From positions 124,001 to 188,000 of the forward strand of contig NZ_JBAHUR010000002.1 of the NCBI RefSeq assembly GCF_036689815.1: DNA of 64,000 bases. The letters run 5' to 3'. The stretch is from Magnetovibrio sp. PR-2 (lineage in GTDB: Bacteria > Pseudomonadota > Alphaproteobacteria > Rhodospirillales > Magnetovibrionaceae). The notes beneath the pieces were generated by a model. The model was not told the DNA's origin and ran no database searches. It was given only the letters and a program-made list of their open reading frames with translations. Every line of letters begins with the position of its first letter. Position 1 is the stretch's first letter. A program made the position numbers and the translations under genes. Of the stretch, positions 16,979 to 25,447 are shown piece after piece.

Positions 16979-17491
16979 TTAGCTGGCCGCTTTGGCCTGC
17001 TTTGCTGCGGGTTTGACCTGGCCCGGTTTCGCGTCTGGCTTGCTGCCGGTTTTGACCACCAAGTTCACGCGGTCTTCGCCCGGTTTGCCGTCTTTTTCGG
17101 CTTCGGGTTTCGGCGCTTCCGGAACCTTGGGTTTTTCGCTCATGTGGGTCATGTGACCTTCCAAGAACGCGCCCTCTTTGATGGACAGGTTTTCGTGCAG
17201 GATGTCACCCACAACATGGGCGGATTTGGCCAAGTTGACGTTGGTGGCTTTGATTTGGCCGTCAACGCGCCCGTGAACCTGAACGGTTTCGGCGCGAATT
17301 TCGCCTTTGATGTGTGCCGTTTCACCGACCAACAGAACTTTGGTGGCGATGTCGCCGTGGACTTCGCCATCGACCTGGATTTCACCCGTAGACGCCAAAT
17401 CGCCCACGACTTTCAAATCGACACTGATGATGGAGGGTACAGAACGCTGTTGCTGAGCGGGCTTGGGGGGATTTTTATTCTTTGAAAACAT
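16979..17491 (-). CDS. Bactofilin (polymer-forming cytoskeletal protein)
   Basis: Bactofilins self-assemble into filaments that position cell-wall enzymes. The 170 residues have a central right-handed beta-helix repeat region (about 25-115) seen as VVGDLASTGEIQVDGEVHGD, HIKGEIRAETVQVHGRVDG and AHVVGDILHENLSI. An N-terminal KNKNPPKPAQ tail and an Ala/Lys/Pro-rich C-terminal tail flank it. It overlaps the upstream M23 peptidase gene by 17 nt, an arrangement also known for shape-determining bactofilin/peptidase pairs. Confidence 0.93.
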   Translation of the reverse strand: MFSKNKNPPKPAQQQRSVPSIISVDLKVVGDLASTGEIQVDGEVHGDIATKVLLVGETAHIKGEIRAETVQVHGRVDGQIKATNVNLAKSAHVVGDILHENLSIKEGAFLEGHMTHMSEKPKVPEAPKPEAEKDGKPGEDRVNLVVKTGSKPDAKPGQVKPAAKQAKAAS

Positions 17492-18824
17492 AACGACCTG
17501 CCTTGATGAGCTTCATAGGATCGATGGCCTTGTCACGGAACAGAACTTCATAGTGCAAGTGCTTGCCCGTGCTCCGGCCCGTGTTACCGATCACGCCTAT
17601 CTTATCGCCAAAATTAATGATTTGTCCTTTTTTAACATTAATTTTATTGAGATGACCGTACCGGGTCCGGATACCGGCGCCGTGATCAACCTCGATCAAC
17701 TTGCCGAAACTGCCTTTCCAGCCCGCATATGTGACTTTACCCGGTGCCGTAACATAGATCGGAGCCTTGGGTGAAGAGCCGAAGTCCACGCCGTAATGCA
17801 TCGACCACTTGCGGTTTTTCGGATCGCGGCGTTTGCCAAACTTCGACGTTGTGTAATAGCCGTGAAGCGGCACCGCGAAGGGGATCTTTTTGACCACCGT
17901 TTGCAAACTGTCGGAATACGCCAAGCGATTTTCCAGGTTTTGCAGCTTGGATTTCAAGCGTCCGGCCGGACGTCCGTCGCTTTGTGCGGCGATGAACGGG
18001 CCACCTTGACCCGCGACCAAGTCGTCGTCACCCGACATCAAATCTTCCACGTCCAATCCTGCCGTTTCGATCAGGTTTTCCATGGAGCTGATAATCACCT
18101 CGGCTTGACCAGCCAAGCGGTCGACGGTTTCATTCTCTTGTTCATCCAAACTGACAAGTTTGTTTTCCAACACCTTGATGTCACGACGCATTTGCGTGCT
18201 TTCCATCAGCGCTGTGTTGCGTTGGGTCAGCGCGTCTTGCAGCTCGCCTTCCATGGTGCTCATGGAGTTTTTGATGGAGAAATTACGCTCAGCCAAGGAC
18301 TGCATCTGGCTTTCGACGGAGCCCAAACGCTTGGTCATGGCGACGCGGGAGGCTTCGATTTCGGCGCGTGCCTTGCGCGATTTGTTGAGGGTTTTGAGAT
18401 CTTTGTGCAGCTGGGAGTTCTGGGTCGCCAGCTCCAGCATCATGGCGTGGTTTTCTTCTAAGTTTTGGACCACGCCGGAGAACCGTTTTTGATAATCCGC
18501 GACCTCGCCCATCAACGAGCGGTACGCCACCCGGACTTCCGCGATTTGCGCGTCCTTGGCCGCCAGTTCCATTTCGTGAAGCATCATGGAGCCCGACGTG
18601 TACGCCACCCAACCGCCGCACGCGAGCATGACGGACGCCACACCCCCTTGAATGCGCGGCGTTAGGTTCAGACATTTGGTCTGCCCTTGGGAACGATAGA
18701 GGAATTGCTTGAACGGGAACAGAACGCGCAGGCGCTCATTTCCCCATTCCAAGACCTCTTTCACCACGGGTAACCTGTCCTTTTGGACCCCATCTTGACG
18801 CTTTTCAGCAGCCATAAACTTCAA
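17475..18824 (-). CDS. M23 family (LytM) metallopeptidase with coiled coil
   Basis: Predicted periplasmic peptidoglycan endopeptidase of 449 residues. It has an N-terminal cytoplasmic part, a membrane span around 60-78, a coiled coil rich in Gln, Glu and Lys (about 85-250), and a C-terminal M23 domain. Zinc-ligand motifs HYGVDFG and HLHYEV are both intact, with SKFGKRRDP and RYGHLNKI between. The final 17 nt overlap bactofilin, so the two are translationally coupled. A start at the fourth codon (18815) is equally possible. Confidence 0.92.
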   Translation of the reverse strand: MKFMAAEKRQDGVQKDRLPVVKEVLEWGNERLRVLFPFKQFLYRSQGQTKCLNLTPRIQGGVASVMLACGGWVAYTSGSMMLHEMELAAKDAQIAEVRVAYRSLMGEVADYQKRFSGVVQNLEENHAMMLELATQNSQLHKDLKTLNKSRKARAEIEASRVAMTKRLGSVESQMQSLAERNFSIKNSMSTMEGELQDALTQRNTALMESTQMRRDIKVLENKLVSLDEQENETVDRLAGQAEVIISSMENLIETAGLDVEDLMSGDDDLVAGQGGPFIAAQSDGRPAGRLKSKLQNLENRLAYSDSLQTVVKKIPFAVPLHGYYTTSKFGKRRDPKNRKWSMHYGVDFGSSPKAPIYVTAPGKVTYAGWKGSFGKLIEVDHGAGIRTRYGHLNKINVKKGQIINFGDKIGVIGNTGRSTGKHLHYEVLFRDKAIDPMKLIKAGRYVFKE

Positions 18825-19149
18825 AACCCCTCACGCTGTTTTTGCAAAATTCATCAACGAACTGCATACGCGTGTACTTCATTTGTCTTATAGCGAGGAA
18901 AAACGTATATGGATGCGCGCCTTCGAGCAAGCAAATTCAACGCGTCTTACCCCTGTTACCAATGCATATGATCATCCTGCATGATCCACATTAACCCTTT
19001 AGTTTCTGTCAGTTAGCGTATCTTTTCGCCCATAGGGTGTGGTGTTTTTCTTTTCACGCAGGTGCAATAAACTTTGTGAGAGCCCCAAAACGCCCTAATG
19101 TGAGGCTTCTTTTGCCCTCAAATTCAGGCCCCATCACCCGATTTTTGCC
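18825..19149. other. Divergent intergenic region without recognised genes
   Basis: About 325 bp between the divergent M23 and pgpA genes. It is AT-richer than the flanks. I see no ORF longer than about 20 codons with coding character and no strong hairpin. It presumably contains both promoters. Confidence 0.6.
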
Positions 19150-19644
19150 ATGACAAACAGTATTTTAGACAATTCCCGCCCGAGTCTCTCCATCCCCGGC
19201 GTGCTGCTGGCGACCTGGTTTGGTTCGGGGTATCTGCCCAAAGCACCCGGAACCTGGGGCTCCCTCGCCGCCTTGCCGTTTGCTTGGGCCATCGTTCATT
19301 TCGCTGGGGTTTGGGCCTTGGCTGCGGCGTCCGTGGCGGTCTTCTTTGTCGGCATTTGGGCGTCCAACGTCTATATGGACAAGACCGGAACCCATGACCC
19401 GGGTGCCATCGTCATTGATGAAGTGGCGGGTGTGTGGTTGGTGCTTCTGGCCGCGCCCCTGGACCCGGTGGCATACTTCATAGGCTTTGTTTTGTTTCGC
19501 TTTTTCGATGTCTTGAAGCCCTGGCCCATTTCCTGGGCAGACAAAAACATTGACGGGGCCTGGGGCGTGATGGTGGACGACGTGTTGGCTGGGGTGGCCG
19601 GACTAGCCGTGCTCTATTTCGCCCTGCCGTATCTGCCGTTTTAA
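19150..19644 (+). CDS. pgpA: Phosphatidylglycerophosphatase A
   Basis: Inner-membrane enzyme that dephosphorylates phosphatidylglycerophosphate to phosphatidylglycerol. The 164 residues show the PgpA pattern: GSGYLPKAPGTWGSLAA near the start, THDPGAIVIDEVAGVW with the acidic catalytic residues, and RFFDVLKPWPISWADK, with hydrophobic spans between. It is followed after 10 nt by the pncC gene; the SD of the latter (AAGGAGACAGGG) overlaps the pgpA stop. Confidence 0.94.
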   Translation: MTNSILDNSRPSLSIPGVLLATWFGSGYLPKAPGTWGSLAALPFAWAIVHFAGVWALAAASVAVFFVGIWASNVYMDKTGTHDPGAIVIDEVAGVWLVLLAAPLDPVAYFIGFVLFRFFDVLKPWPISWADKNIDGAWGVMVDDVLAGVAGLAVLYFALPYLPF

Positions 19645-19654
19645 GGAGACAGGG

Positions 19655-20140
19655 ATGTATCCGGAAATCCTCTATGTCATGGTCGAAGACCTGTTTGACG
19701 CGTGCACAGAGCAAAACCTCAAGCTCGCTTTGGCCGAGTCCTGCACAGGCGGGCTCATTGCGGGCTGTGTGACGGCGGTTGCGGGCTCTTCCGATATCTT
19801 GGACCGGGGGTTTGTCACCTACTCCAACGCCGCCAAGGCCGAAATGCTGTGCGTGGACGAAGACTTGATCGAAACACATGGTGCGGTCAGCGAAAAGGTC
19901 GCCATTGCCATGGCCGAAGGCGCGTTGATGAACTCCGAAGCAGGCATCACCCTGTCGGTCACCGGCATCGCCGGCCCCGGTGGCGGCACGGACGACAAAC
20001 CCGTGGGCCTAGTGCACATGGCGGTGGCCCGCGAAGGCCAAGCCACGCACCACCAACGCCATGTGTTCAAGGGTGACCGCGAACGGGTGCGCATCCAGAC
20101 AGTGGAAAGTGGATTGAAGTTGTTGTTGATGAACGCTTAA
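19655..20140 (+). CDS. pncC: Nicotinamide-nucleotide amidohydrolase (CinA C-terminal domain)
   Basis: Deamidates nicotinamide mononucleotide to nicotinate mononucleotide, recycling NAD breakdown products. The 161-residue stand-alone CinA domain shows LALAESCTGGLIAG, VTYSNAAKAEML, EGALMNSEAGITLSVTGIAG and GPGGGTDDKPVGLV. The N-terminal MoCF-like domain of long CinA proteins is absent. Operon with pgpA. Confidence 0.93.
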   Translation: MYPEILYVMVEDLFDACTEQNLKLALAESCTGGLIAGCVTAVAGSSDILDRGFVTYSNAAKAEMLCVDEDLIETHGAVSEKVAIAMAEGALMNSEAGITLSVTGIAGPGGGTDDKPVGLVHMAVAREGQATHHQRHVFKGDRERVRIQTVESGLKLLLMNA

Positions 20141-20149
20141 GCCTTACGC

Positions 20150-20698
20150 TCAATCACCCACCGTTTTCCAATGAACCGGCGTCACGTTCACGGTGCTTTC
20201 GTCAACATTGACCATCACGTCACCGTCTTGAATATTCACCTGTAGGCTCATCAAGCGGCTGGCCAGATTTCCCAGTTCGGTGGTGTCTTGCTTTGAAAGG
20301 TTGGTCACCTGAAGGTTGTCAAACCGGGTGGTGCTGTTTTTGATTTTCTCCCACCACGCCTCAGCCGCGCTGCCGCCGTAAGCATAGACAATCACCTTGT
20401 TGGCCTTGGCGCACGATTGGCGAATAATCTTCTCAGCAGGAAGCCCCAAAGCCACCCACACCTCATGCTCACCGCTTAGGCTTTTTTGCCAAATATCGGG
20501 CTCATCTTCCGTTGAGATGCCCTTTGTGAACTCCAAATGCTCATGAGCATTCAGCGCAAAGGCGAGAATGCGCACCATGAGGCGTTCATCCGTCTCGGAC
20601 GGATGTTTGGCAACGGTGAGGTTATGGGTCTCGTAATAGTGACGATCCATATCGGCAACGGAAAGTTCAACTTTATAGATGGTGGCTTTTTGCGCCAT
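20150..20698 (-). CDS. yaeQ: YaeQ family protein
   Basis: A 182-residue protein with the YaeQ pattern: MAQKATIYKVELSVADMDRHYY, HPSETDERLMVRILAFALNA, the acidic ISTEDEPDIWQKSL and EVWVALGLPAEKI. The fold belongs to the PD-(D/E)XK nuclease-like group, but no activity is firmly assigned. It is convergent with pncC (9-nt gap) and followed, on the right, by a repeat-rich region. Confidence 0.92.
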   Translation of the reverse strand: MAQKATIYKVELSVADMDRHYYETHNLTVAKHPSETDERLMVRILAFALNAHEHLEFTKGISTEDEPDIWQKSLSGEHEVWVALGLPAEKIIRQSCAKANKVIVYAYGGSAAEAWWEKIKNSTTRFDNLQVTNLSKQDTTELGNLASRLMSLQVNIQDGDVMVNVDESTVNVTPVHWKTVGD

Positions 20699-20909
20699 GG
20701 TTCGTCCCTAACCTGTGATGAAGGGGAAGTTTTAGGGTGTCTGGGGAGATTGTGAAAGGAGAAAGGGGCTGTGGGGCAATATAGCCTGTGCGCCGCCTTC
20801 TCTCGGTGAAAGGTAAGAATAAAATAACGTCCCCATAACGGCTCCCTCACCCGTCATTCCTGCGTAGGAGCGACGGTGGTGTATGTAATCTAAGATATTG
20901 AATAATGAG

Positions 20910-20996
20910 GTCATTGCGAGAAGCGCAGCGACGAATCCATCCAGGCTGCTGCAAGCTGAGAGATGCTGGATGGCGTCGCTCCGCTCGCCATGACGA
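20910..20996. repeat. Palindromic repeat, GTCATTGCGAG...CGCCATGACGA family
   Basis: An 87-bp unit: the left arm GTCATTGCGAGAAGCGCAGC leads to ATCCATCCAG, and the right arm carries CTGGATGGCGTCGCTCCGCT and CGCCATGACGA. A solo arm in inverted orientation is at 21201-21230 and a related arm is at 62851-62887. It lies in the 540-bp gene-free stretch 20699-21240. Confidence 0.75.
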
Positions 20997-21004
20997 CAGC
21001 TTAT

Positions 21005-21126
21005 TTCACCACAGAGGTCACAGAGAACACGGAGGAAATGATGCAACAACAGTGCAGCCTAAAATCATAGCGATATAAAACTCAATCTACTTCTCTGTGC
21101 CCTCTGTGTCCTCTGTGGTTCAAAAC
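21005..21126. repeat. CACAGAG-type intergenic inverted repeat
   Basis: Left arm TTCACCACAGAGGTCACAGA (21005-) with repeating CACAGAG units; right arm CTCTGTGTCCTCTGTGGTTC (21102-21121), about 90 bp away and the reverse complement of the left. The same element occurs compactly at 61843-61918 and as a half at 37772-37801. Confidence 0.8.
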
Positions 21127-21149
21127 AAACAGACATCGTGAAGCGCCGC

Positions 21150-21181
21150 CCATGGACCCCGGATCTAGTCCGGGGTGACGG
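21150..21181. repeat. Short palindrome CCCCGGATCTAGTCCGGGG
   Basis: Near-perfect palindrome centred at 21166 within CCATGGACCCCGG...GTCCGGGGTGACGG. It resembles the short extragenic palindromes found throughout alphaproteobacterial genomes. It sits between the CACAGAG repeat and the solo arm at 21201. Confidence 0.65.
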
Positions 21182-21200
21182 TCTTCGTGGTGTGGGCATT

Positions 21201-21230
21201 CTGGATGGATTCACTGCGTTCGCAATGACG
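21201..21230. repeat. Solo arm of the GTCATTGCGAG repeat, inverted
   Basis: CTGGATGGATTCACTGCGTTCGCAATGACG is the reverse complement, with a few changes, of the left arm at 20910-20945. Together the two arms bracket the whole repeat cluster. Confidence 0.65.
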
Positions 21231-21240
21231 CCGGTTTGTA

Positions 21241-21690
21241 TTAGCTGTAAACCGCCTCAGCCCGCTTCACAAAAGCCTGCATCATTTTATGAGCCGCTTC
21301 CGTAAAAATCGCGCCCATGGTTTTTTCCAAGAGGCGGGAGCTGAATTCGAAATCGATGCGGAAATCGACTTCCACGTCTTCGCCCTTGGGGTGGAACTTC
21401 CAATCCGTCTCTAAAAACTTAAACGGGCCGCCGGCGTCTTTGATGTGCATGTGAAAGCCCCCGCCCTCTTCCTCGGGCAGTGGGTTCCAGGTGATGTGGG
21501 ACGAGTATTTTTCGCGCAGCATTTTGAAGCCCACGGCCATGTCGGCGAACATTTCGGACTCGCCGCGGCGCTTCACGCGCAGCGCCACGCACCAGGGTAG
21601 GAATTCCGGGTACTTTTCCACGTCCAGGACCAGATCGAACATCTGCTGGGCGCTGAAGGGTAGAAGCTGGGTTTCGGCGTGCGTCGGCAT
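21241..21690 (-). CDS. Coq10/RatA-type START-domain protein
   Basis: A 149-residue SRPBCC protein with the family opening FSAQQMFDLVLDVEKYPEFL, PWCVALRVKRR and ADMAVGFKMLREKYSS. It is related to eukaryotic Coq10, which binds ubiquinone and supports respiration, and to bacterial RatA. Its usual alphaproteobacterial place is directly downstream of lipA, as here (9-nt gap), favouring the ubiquinone-chaperone role over a toxin role. Confidence 0.9.
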   Translation of the reverse strand: MPTHAETQLLPFSAQQMFDLVLDVEKYPEFLPWCVALRVKRRGESEMFADMAVGFKMLREKYSSHITWNPLPEEEGGGFHMHIKDAGGPFKFLETDWKFHPKGEDVEVDFRIDFEFSSRLLEKTMGAIFTEAAHKMMQAFVKRAEAVYS

Positions 21691-21699
21691 AAAACTCTT

Positions 21700-22659
21700 T
21701 TATGCGCCTGCCTTTTGTTTGGCAAGTTGTGCGTTGCGCGCCGCTTTCAACTGGGCGAAATCTTTGTCCGCGTGATAGCTCGACCGCGTCAGCGGCGTGG
21801 ACGCCACGTGCAAGAAACCTTTGGACAGGCCGATGGTCTTGTATTCCTCAAACTCTTCCGGCGTCACGAAGCGCTCAATCGCCGCGTGTTTCGGGGTCGG
21901 CTGCAAATATTGGCCGATGGTGAGGAAGTCGAGATTGGCCGAACGCATGTCGTCCATGACCTGCAAAACCTCTTCCCGGGTCTCGCCCAAACCCACCATC
22001 AGGCCGGATTTGGTGAAGATGCCCGGGTCAATTTCCTTCGCCCGGTCCAAGATGCGCAGCGAGTGGTAGTACCGAGCCCCCGGGCGGATGCCTTGGTACA
22101 GGCCCGGCACGGTTTCCAAGTTGTGGTTGAACACGTCGGGCTTGGCTTCGATGACGATTTCCAACGCGCCGTCTTTGTGGCGGAAATCGGGGGTGAGAAC
22201 CTCGACCGTGGTGTCGGGCGAGTGTTCACGCACCTTCAAGATTGACTGGGCAAACTGGTTGGCTCCGCCATCGTCCAAGTCGTCGCGGTCCACGGATGTG
22301 ATGACCATGTGACGCAAACCCATTTCGCGGGCCGAGATGCCGGTGTTTTCGGGCTCCATGGGGTCAACCGGGTTGGGTTTGCCCGTGGCCACGTTGCAAA
22401 AGGCACAAGCGCGGGTGCAGGTGTCGCCCAGGATCATCACGGTGGCATGCTTGGCCGACCAGCATTCGCCGATGTTGGGGCACGCGGCCTCTTCACACAC
22501 GGTGTGCAGGTTCTTTTCGCGCATCAGGCGCTTGGTTTCGCCGTATTCTTTGGACGTCGGAGCCTTCACGCGGATCCACTTGGGCTTGCGCGGGCTCGGA
22601 TTGTCCGGATTGTTGCGCTTTTCCGGGTGGCGGTATTTGGGTTTTTCTGCAGTCGTCAT
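21700..22659 (-). CDS. lipA: Lipoyl synthase
   Basis: Radical-SAM enzyme that inserts two sulfurs into protein-bound octanoate. About 319 residues with the auxiliary cluster motif [12 protein letters not shown], the radical-SAM motif [13 protein letters not shown], and conserved [32 protein letters not shown] and GQYLQPT. The ATG at 22659 ([12 protein letters not shown]) is preferred; the frame continues to 22695 with a non-conserved MLRGAQKDK stretch. It serves the lipoylated E2 proteins encoded upstream. Confidence 0.96.
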   Translation of the reverse strand: MTTAEKPKYRHPEKRNNPDNPSPRKPKWIRVKAPTSKEYGETKRLMREKNLHTVCEEAACPNIGECWSAKHATVMILGDTCTRACAFCNVATGKPNPVDPMEPENTGISAREMGLRHMVITSVDRDDLDDGGANQFAQSILKVREHSPDTTVEVLTPDFRHKDGALEIVIEAKPDVFNHNLETVPGLYQGIRPGARYYHSLRILDRAKEIDPGIFTKSGLMVGLGETREEVLQVMDDMRSANLDFLTIGQYLQPTPKHAAIERFVTPEEFEEYKTIGLSKGFLHVASTPLTRSSYHADKDFAQLKAARNAQLAKQKAGA

Positions 22660-22698
22660 GGGCCTTGGTTTATCCTTTTGAGCCCCCCTCAACAAGTG

Positions 22699-23556
22699 TT
22701 ATCCGCAACACGTCGGCGCGCAGCAGTCCCCACCGGGCTTTTGGGCGGTGATGATGGCGGAAACCACATATTTTTCGATGCCGCGACCCGGGGCCCAGTC
22801 GGCGATGCCTGCGCGGCTGTCTTCTTTGATGTCGATGTCGATCTTTTCGAACCCGGCCTCTTCCAACCAGGTTTGCAGATCCGTGGCGAGGCTCGCACCC
22901 GTGACACAGCCCGACAACAGATGGTCGTCGTTTTTGATGTCGTCGGGCATGTCCGCCGTCGCCACCACGTCCGAGATGGCCAAGCGACCGCCTGGGCTCA
23001 ACACGCGAAAGGCTTCTTTAAGCACCTGAGGTTTGTTGGGGGACAAGTTGATGACGCAGTTGGAAATGATCACATCCACCGTGTCGTTGGCGACGGGCAG
23101 ATACTCGATCTCGCCCAAACGGAATTCAACGTTTTGATAGCCGCCCTTTTGCGCATTGCTGCGGGCTTTGGCGAGCATTTCGTGGGTCATGTCGATGCCG
23201 ATGACGCGGCCTTTTGCACCGACTTTGCCGGCGGCCAAAAACGCATCGAAGCCTGCACCGGCACCCAGATCGACCACCACTTCACCGGGTTTCATGCCCG
23301 CGATGGCTTGAGGATTGCCGCAGCCAAGACCGAGGTTCGCGCCTTCGGGCACGGCGGCCATATCGTCATCCGTATAGCCCCAAAACGCACTCATTTGCTC
23401 CGCCGACGGCACTTCGACGTCGTCTGGTGTGCCGCAACAGGCCGATGCCCCATTGGACGTCGGCGCACAACAGCCCGAGTTCCCGCCGTCCGTGGCGATG
23501 GTGGCATAGCTGTCGCGCACGGTTTTGCGCACATCGTGGTGGTCTTGCTGGCTCAT
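22699..23556 (-). CDS. arsM: Arsenite S-adenosylmethionine methyltransferase
   Basis: Methylates As(III) using SAM and thiols. The 285-residue product has the ArsM layout: Cys-containing N-terminal segments (GCCAPTSNG, SACCGTP), FWGYTDDDM and LGLGCGNPQAIAGMKPGEVV, SAM motif I DLGAGAGFDAFLAA, the arsenic-site Cys in VIISNCVINLSP and the second Cys region HLLSGCVTGA. The C-terminus GGDCCAPTCCG adds four cysteines. Located between the lpd/GNAT genes and lipA on the same strand, 39 nt before lipA. Confidence 0.92.
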   Translation of the reverse strand: MSQQDHHDVRKTVRDSYATIATDGGNSGCCAPTSNGASACCGTPDDVEVPSAEQMSAFWGYTDDDMAAVPEGANLGLGCGNPQAIAGMKPGEVVVDLGAGAGFDAFLAAGKVGAKGRVIGIDMTHEMLAKARSNAQKGGYQNVEFRLGEIEYLPVANDTVDVIISNCVINLSPNKPQVLKEAFRVLSPGGRLAISDVVATADMPDDIKNDDHLLSGCVTGASLATDLQTWLEEAGFEKIDIDIKEDSRAGIADWAPGRGIEKYVVSAIITAQKPGGDCCAPTCCG

Positions 23557-23568
23557 GAAGGGCTCCTG

Positions 23569-24015
23569 TTAGAGATGATGCTCGTACATCACCCAATTGT
23601 TATCAATGGCTACCTTCTCATATAAGTCACGCGCCGCCTTATTGTCAGCCTTCGTTCGCCAATAAACGCGATGATGGTTAAGTTCTTGAGCTTTGGCATA
23701 GACGGCTTCGATCAACGCCCGGCCAATGCCCTGCCCGCGTGCAGCTTCATCGACATAGAGGTCTTCCAGATAACAGATGTCGTTCATGGTCCATGTGCCG
23801 GGATGCACGACGCAAATGGTGAAGCCGATGACGTCTCCGTCCTTTTCGGCCACCAGGCCAAACATGTCCTTTCGGCCTGGATCAAGCACCCGCCGCCAAG
23901 TCTCATCCGTGACCTCTTGCGGGAGTTTGGTCTCGTAGAAAGAAAGGTAACCCTCCCCGAGCTCTAACCAGCGGGCGTAGTCTTGTTCTTGGAAGTCGCG
24001 GACCGAGACGGACAT
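23569..24015 (-). CDS. GNAT family N-acetyltransferase
   Basis: A 148-residue GNAT domain with CYLEDLYVDEAARGQGIGRALIEAVYAKA, containing the acetyl-CoA pyrophosphate loop (ARGQGIGRALI), and later RVYWRTKADNKAARDLYEKV. The substrate cannot be inferred. It lies between lpdA (19 nt downstream of it) and arsM (12 nt before arsM), so it is probably part of the same transcript. Confidence 0.9.
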   Translation of the reverse strand: MSVSVRDFQEQDYARWLELGEGYLSFYETKLPQEVTDETWRRVLDPGRKDMFGLVAEKDGDVIGFTICVVHPGTWTMNDICYLEDLYVDEAARGQGIGRALIEAVYAKAQELNHHRVYWRTKADNKAARDLYEKVAIDNNWVMYEHHL

Positions 24016-24034
24016 GCCTTGGCTCCTGAAATGA

Positions 24035-25435
24035 TTAGAAGTGGATCACGCGCCCAAAGGCGTCGAGCACGCTTTCATGCATCATTTCAGAAAGTGTCGG
24101 GTGTGCAAAGACCGTATGCATCAATTCAGCCTCGGTCGTTTCCAATTCCATGGCGATGCCATAGCCCTGGATCATTTCGGTGACTTCCGCGCCGATCATG
24201 TGCGCGCCGAGCAATTCGCCCGTTTTGTCGTCGAAAAGCACCTTGATCAGACCTTCCGGTTCCCCCAAAGCAATGGCCTTCCCATTCCCTTGGAACGGGA
24301 AGCGGCCGACTTTGACCTTCAGGCCTCGTTCGGCGGCTTGGGATTCGGTCAAACCCACCGACGCGATTTGCGGGTGGCAGTAGGTGCAGCCCGGAATGCG
24401 GTCGGGGTCGATGGGGTGCAGGCCTTTGGTGCCCGCGATGTGCTCGACACACAGCACGCCTTCGTGCGATGCCTTGTGCGCCAACCACGGGGCCCCTGCC
24501 ACGTCGCCGATGGCGTAGACGCCGGGCTCGCCCGTTTCCAGCCACTGATTGGTGACGATGTGCGTACCTTCAACTTTGACCTTGGTGCCTTCGAGACCGA
24601 TTTTTTCCACGTTGCCGACGATGCCCGCCGCAACGATGACGCGGTCGAACTCACGCTCTTGGGCTTTGCCGCCGACTTCCAAAGTCGCAGTGACCGTGTC
24701 TTTGTTCTTTTTCAAAGATTTCACGCCCGCAGACGTCAGGATTTCCATGCCGTCCTTGGTGAGCGATTTTTCCAAGAAGGCGGAGATTTCGGCGTCTTCT
24801 GCCGGAACAATACGATCGACCATTTCCACCACGGTGGCTTTGGCGCCCATGGTGTGGAAAAAGCTGGCGAATTCGATTCCGATGGCCCCGGAACCGATCA
24901 CCAACAAGCGTTCGGGAATTAGGTCGGGAACCAAAGCATCTTTGTAATACCAGATCAGCTTTCCGTCCGGCTCCATCCCCGGCAGGATGCGTGCGCGTGC
25001 GCCCGTCGCCAAGATGATGTTCTTAGACATCAGGTCGGCCACAGCTTTACCGTCTTTTTCAACGTGCAGTTTGCCAGCCCCATTGAGCTTGCCGTAACCG
25101 TCGAACACGGTGACTTTGTTTTTCTTCAGCAAGTGTCCCACGCCGCCGTTGAGCTGCTTGGAGATTTTGCGCGAACGATCCACGATGGACGGCAAATCAA
25201 AACTCACACCTTCGGCAGACAAGCCATAGTTTTTGGCGTGTTGCATCTGGTGATAAATCTCGGAAGAGCGCAAAAGCGCCTTGGTCGGGATACAACCCCA
25301 GTTGAGGCAAATGCCGCCCAAGTGGTTGGCTTCCACCAAAGCCACTTTCATTTTCAATTGTGCTGCGCGAATGGCGGCCACATAACCGCCCGGACCGCCG
25401 CCAACGACGATGACGTCAAAATTCATGTCACTCAT
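24035..25435 (-). CDS. lpdA: Dihydrolipoyl dehydrogenase (E3)
   Basis: FAD enzyme that reoxidises dihydrolipoamide on the pyruvate dehydrogenase complex, reducing NAD. The 466 residues show the FAD loop VVGGGPGGYVAAIRAAQ, the redox disulfide GGICLNWGCIPTKALL, the NAD loop VIGSGAIGIEFASFF, YAIGDVAGAPWLAHKASHEG and the C-terminal HAHPTLSE-type motif (here HTVFAHPTLSEMMHE). It has no N-terminal lipoyl domain. Last E-subunit of the pdhABC-lpd set. Confidence 0.97.
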   Translation of the reverse strand: MSDMNFDVIVVGGGPGGYVAAIRAAQLKMKVALVEANHLGGICLNWGCIPTKALLRSSEIYHQMQHAKNYGLSAEGVSFDLPSIVDRSRKISKQLNGGVGHLLKKNKVTVFDGYGKLNGAGKLHVEKDGKAVADLMSKNIILATGARARILPGMEPDGKLIWYYKDALVPDLIPERLLVIGSGAIGIEFASFFHTMGAKATVVEMVDRIVPAEDAEISAFLEKSLTKDGMEILTSAGVKSLKKNKDTVTATLEVGGKAQEREFDRVIVAAGIVGNVEKIGLEGTKVKVEGTHIVTNQWLETGEPGVYAIGDVAGAPWLAHKASHEGVLCVEHIAGTKGLHPIDPDRIPGCTYCHPQIASVGLTESQAAERGLKVKVGRFPFQGNGKAIALGEPEGLIKVLFDDKTGELLGAHMIGAEVTEMIQGYGIAMELETTEAELMHTVFAHPTLSEMMHESVLDAFGRVIHF

Positions 25436-25447
25436 TTTATCAGGTCC

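Noticed and set aside
18825-19149. tRNA or small RNA gene in the long divergent gap
   Set aside because: No cloverleaf, CCA end or strong hairpin with T-run found.
20699-21240. CRISPR array in the repeat-rich gap
   Set aside because: Repeats are of different families, palindromic and not regularly spaced; no cas genes in the window.
22309-23625. 438-codon plus-strand frame
   Set aside because: Spans the antisense of lipA and arsM, both certain genes; no domain signature.
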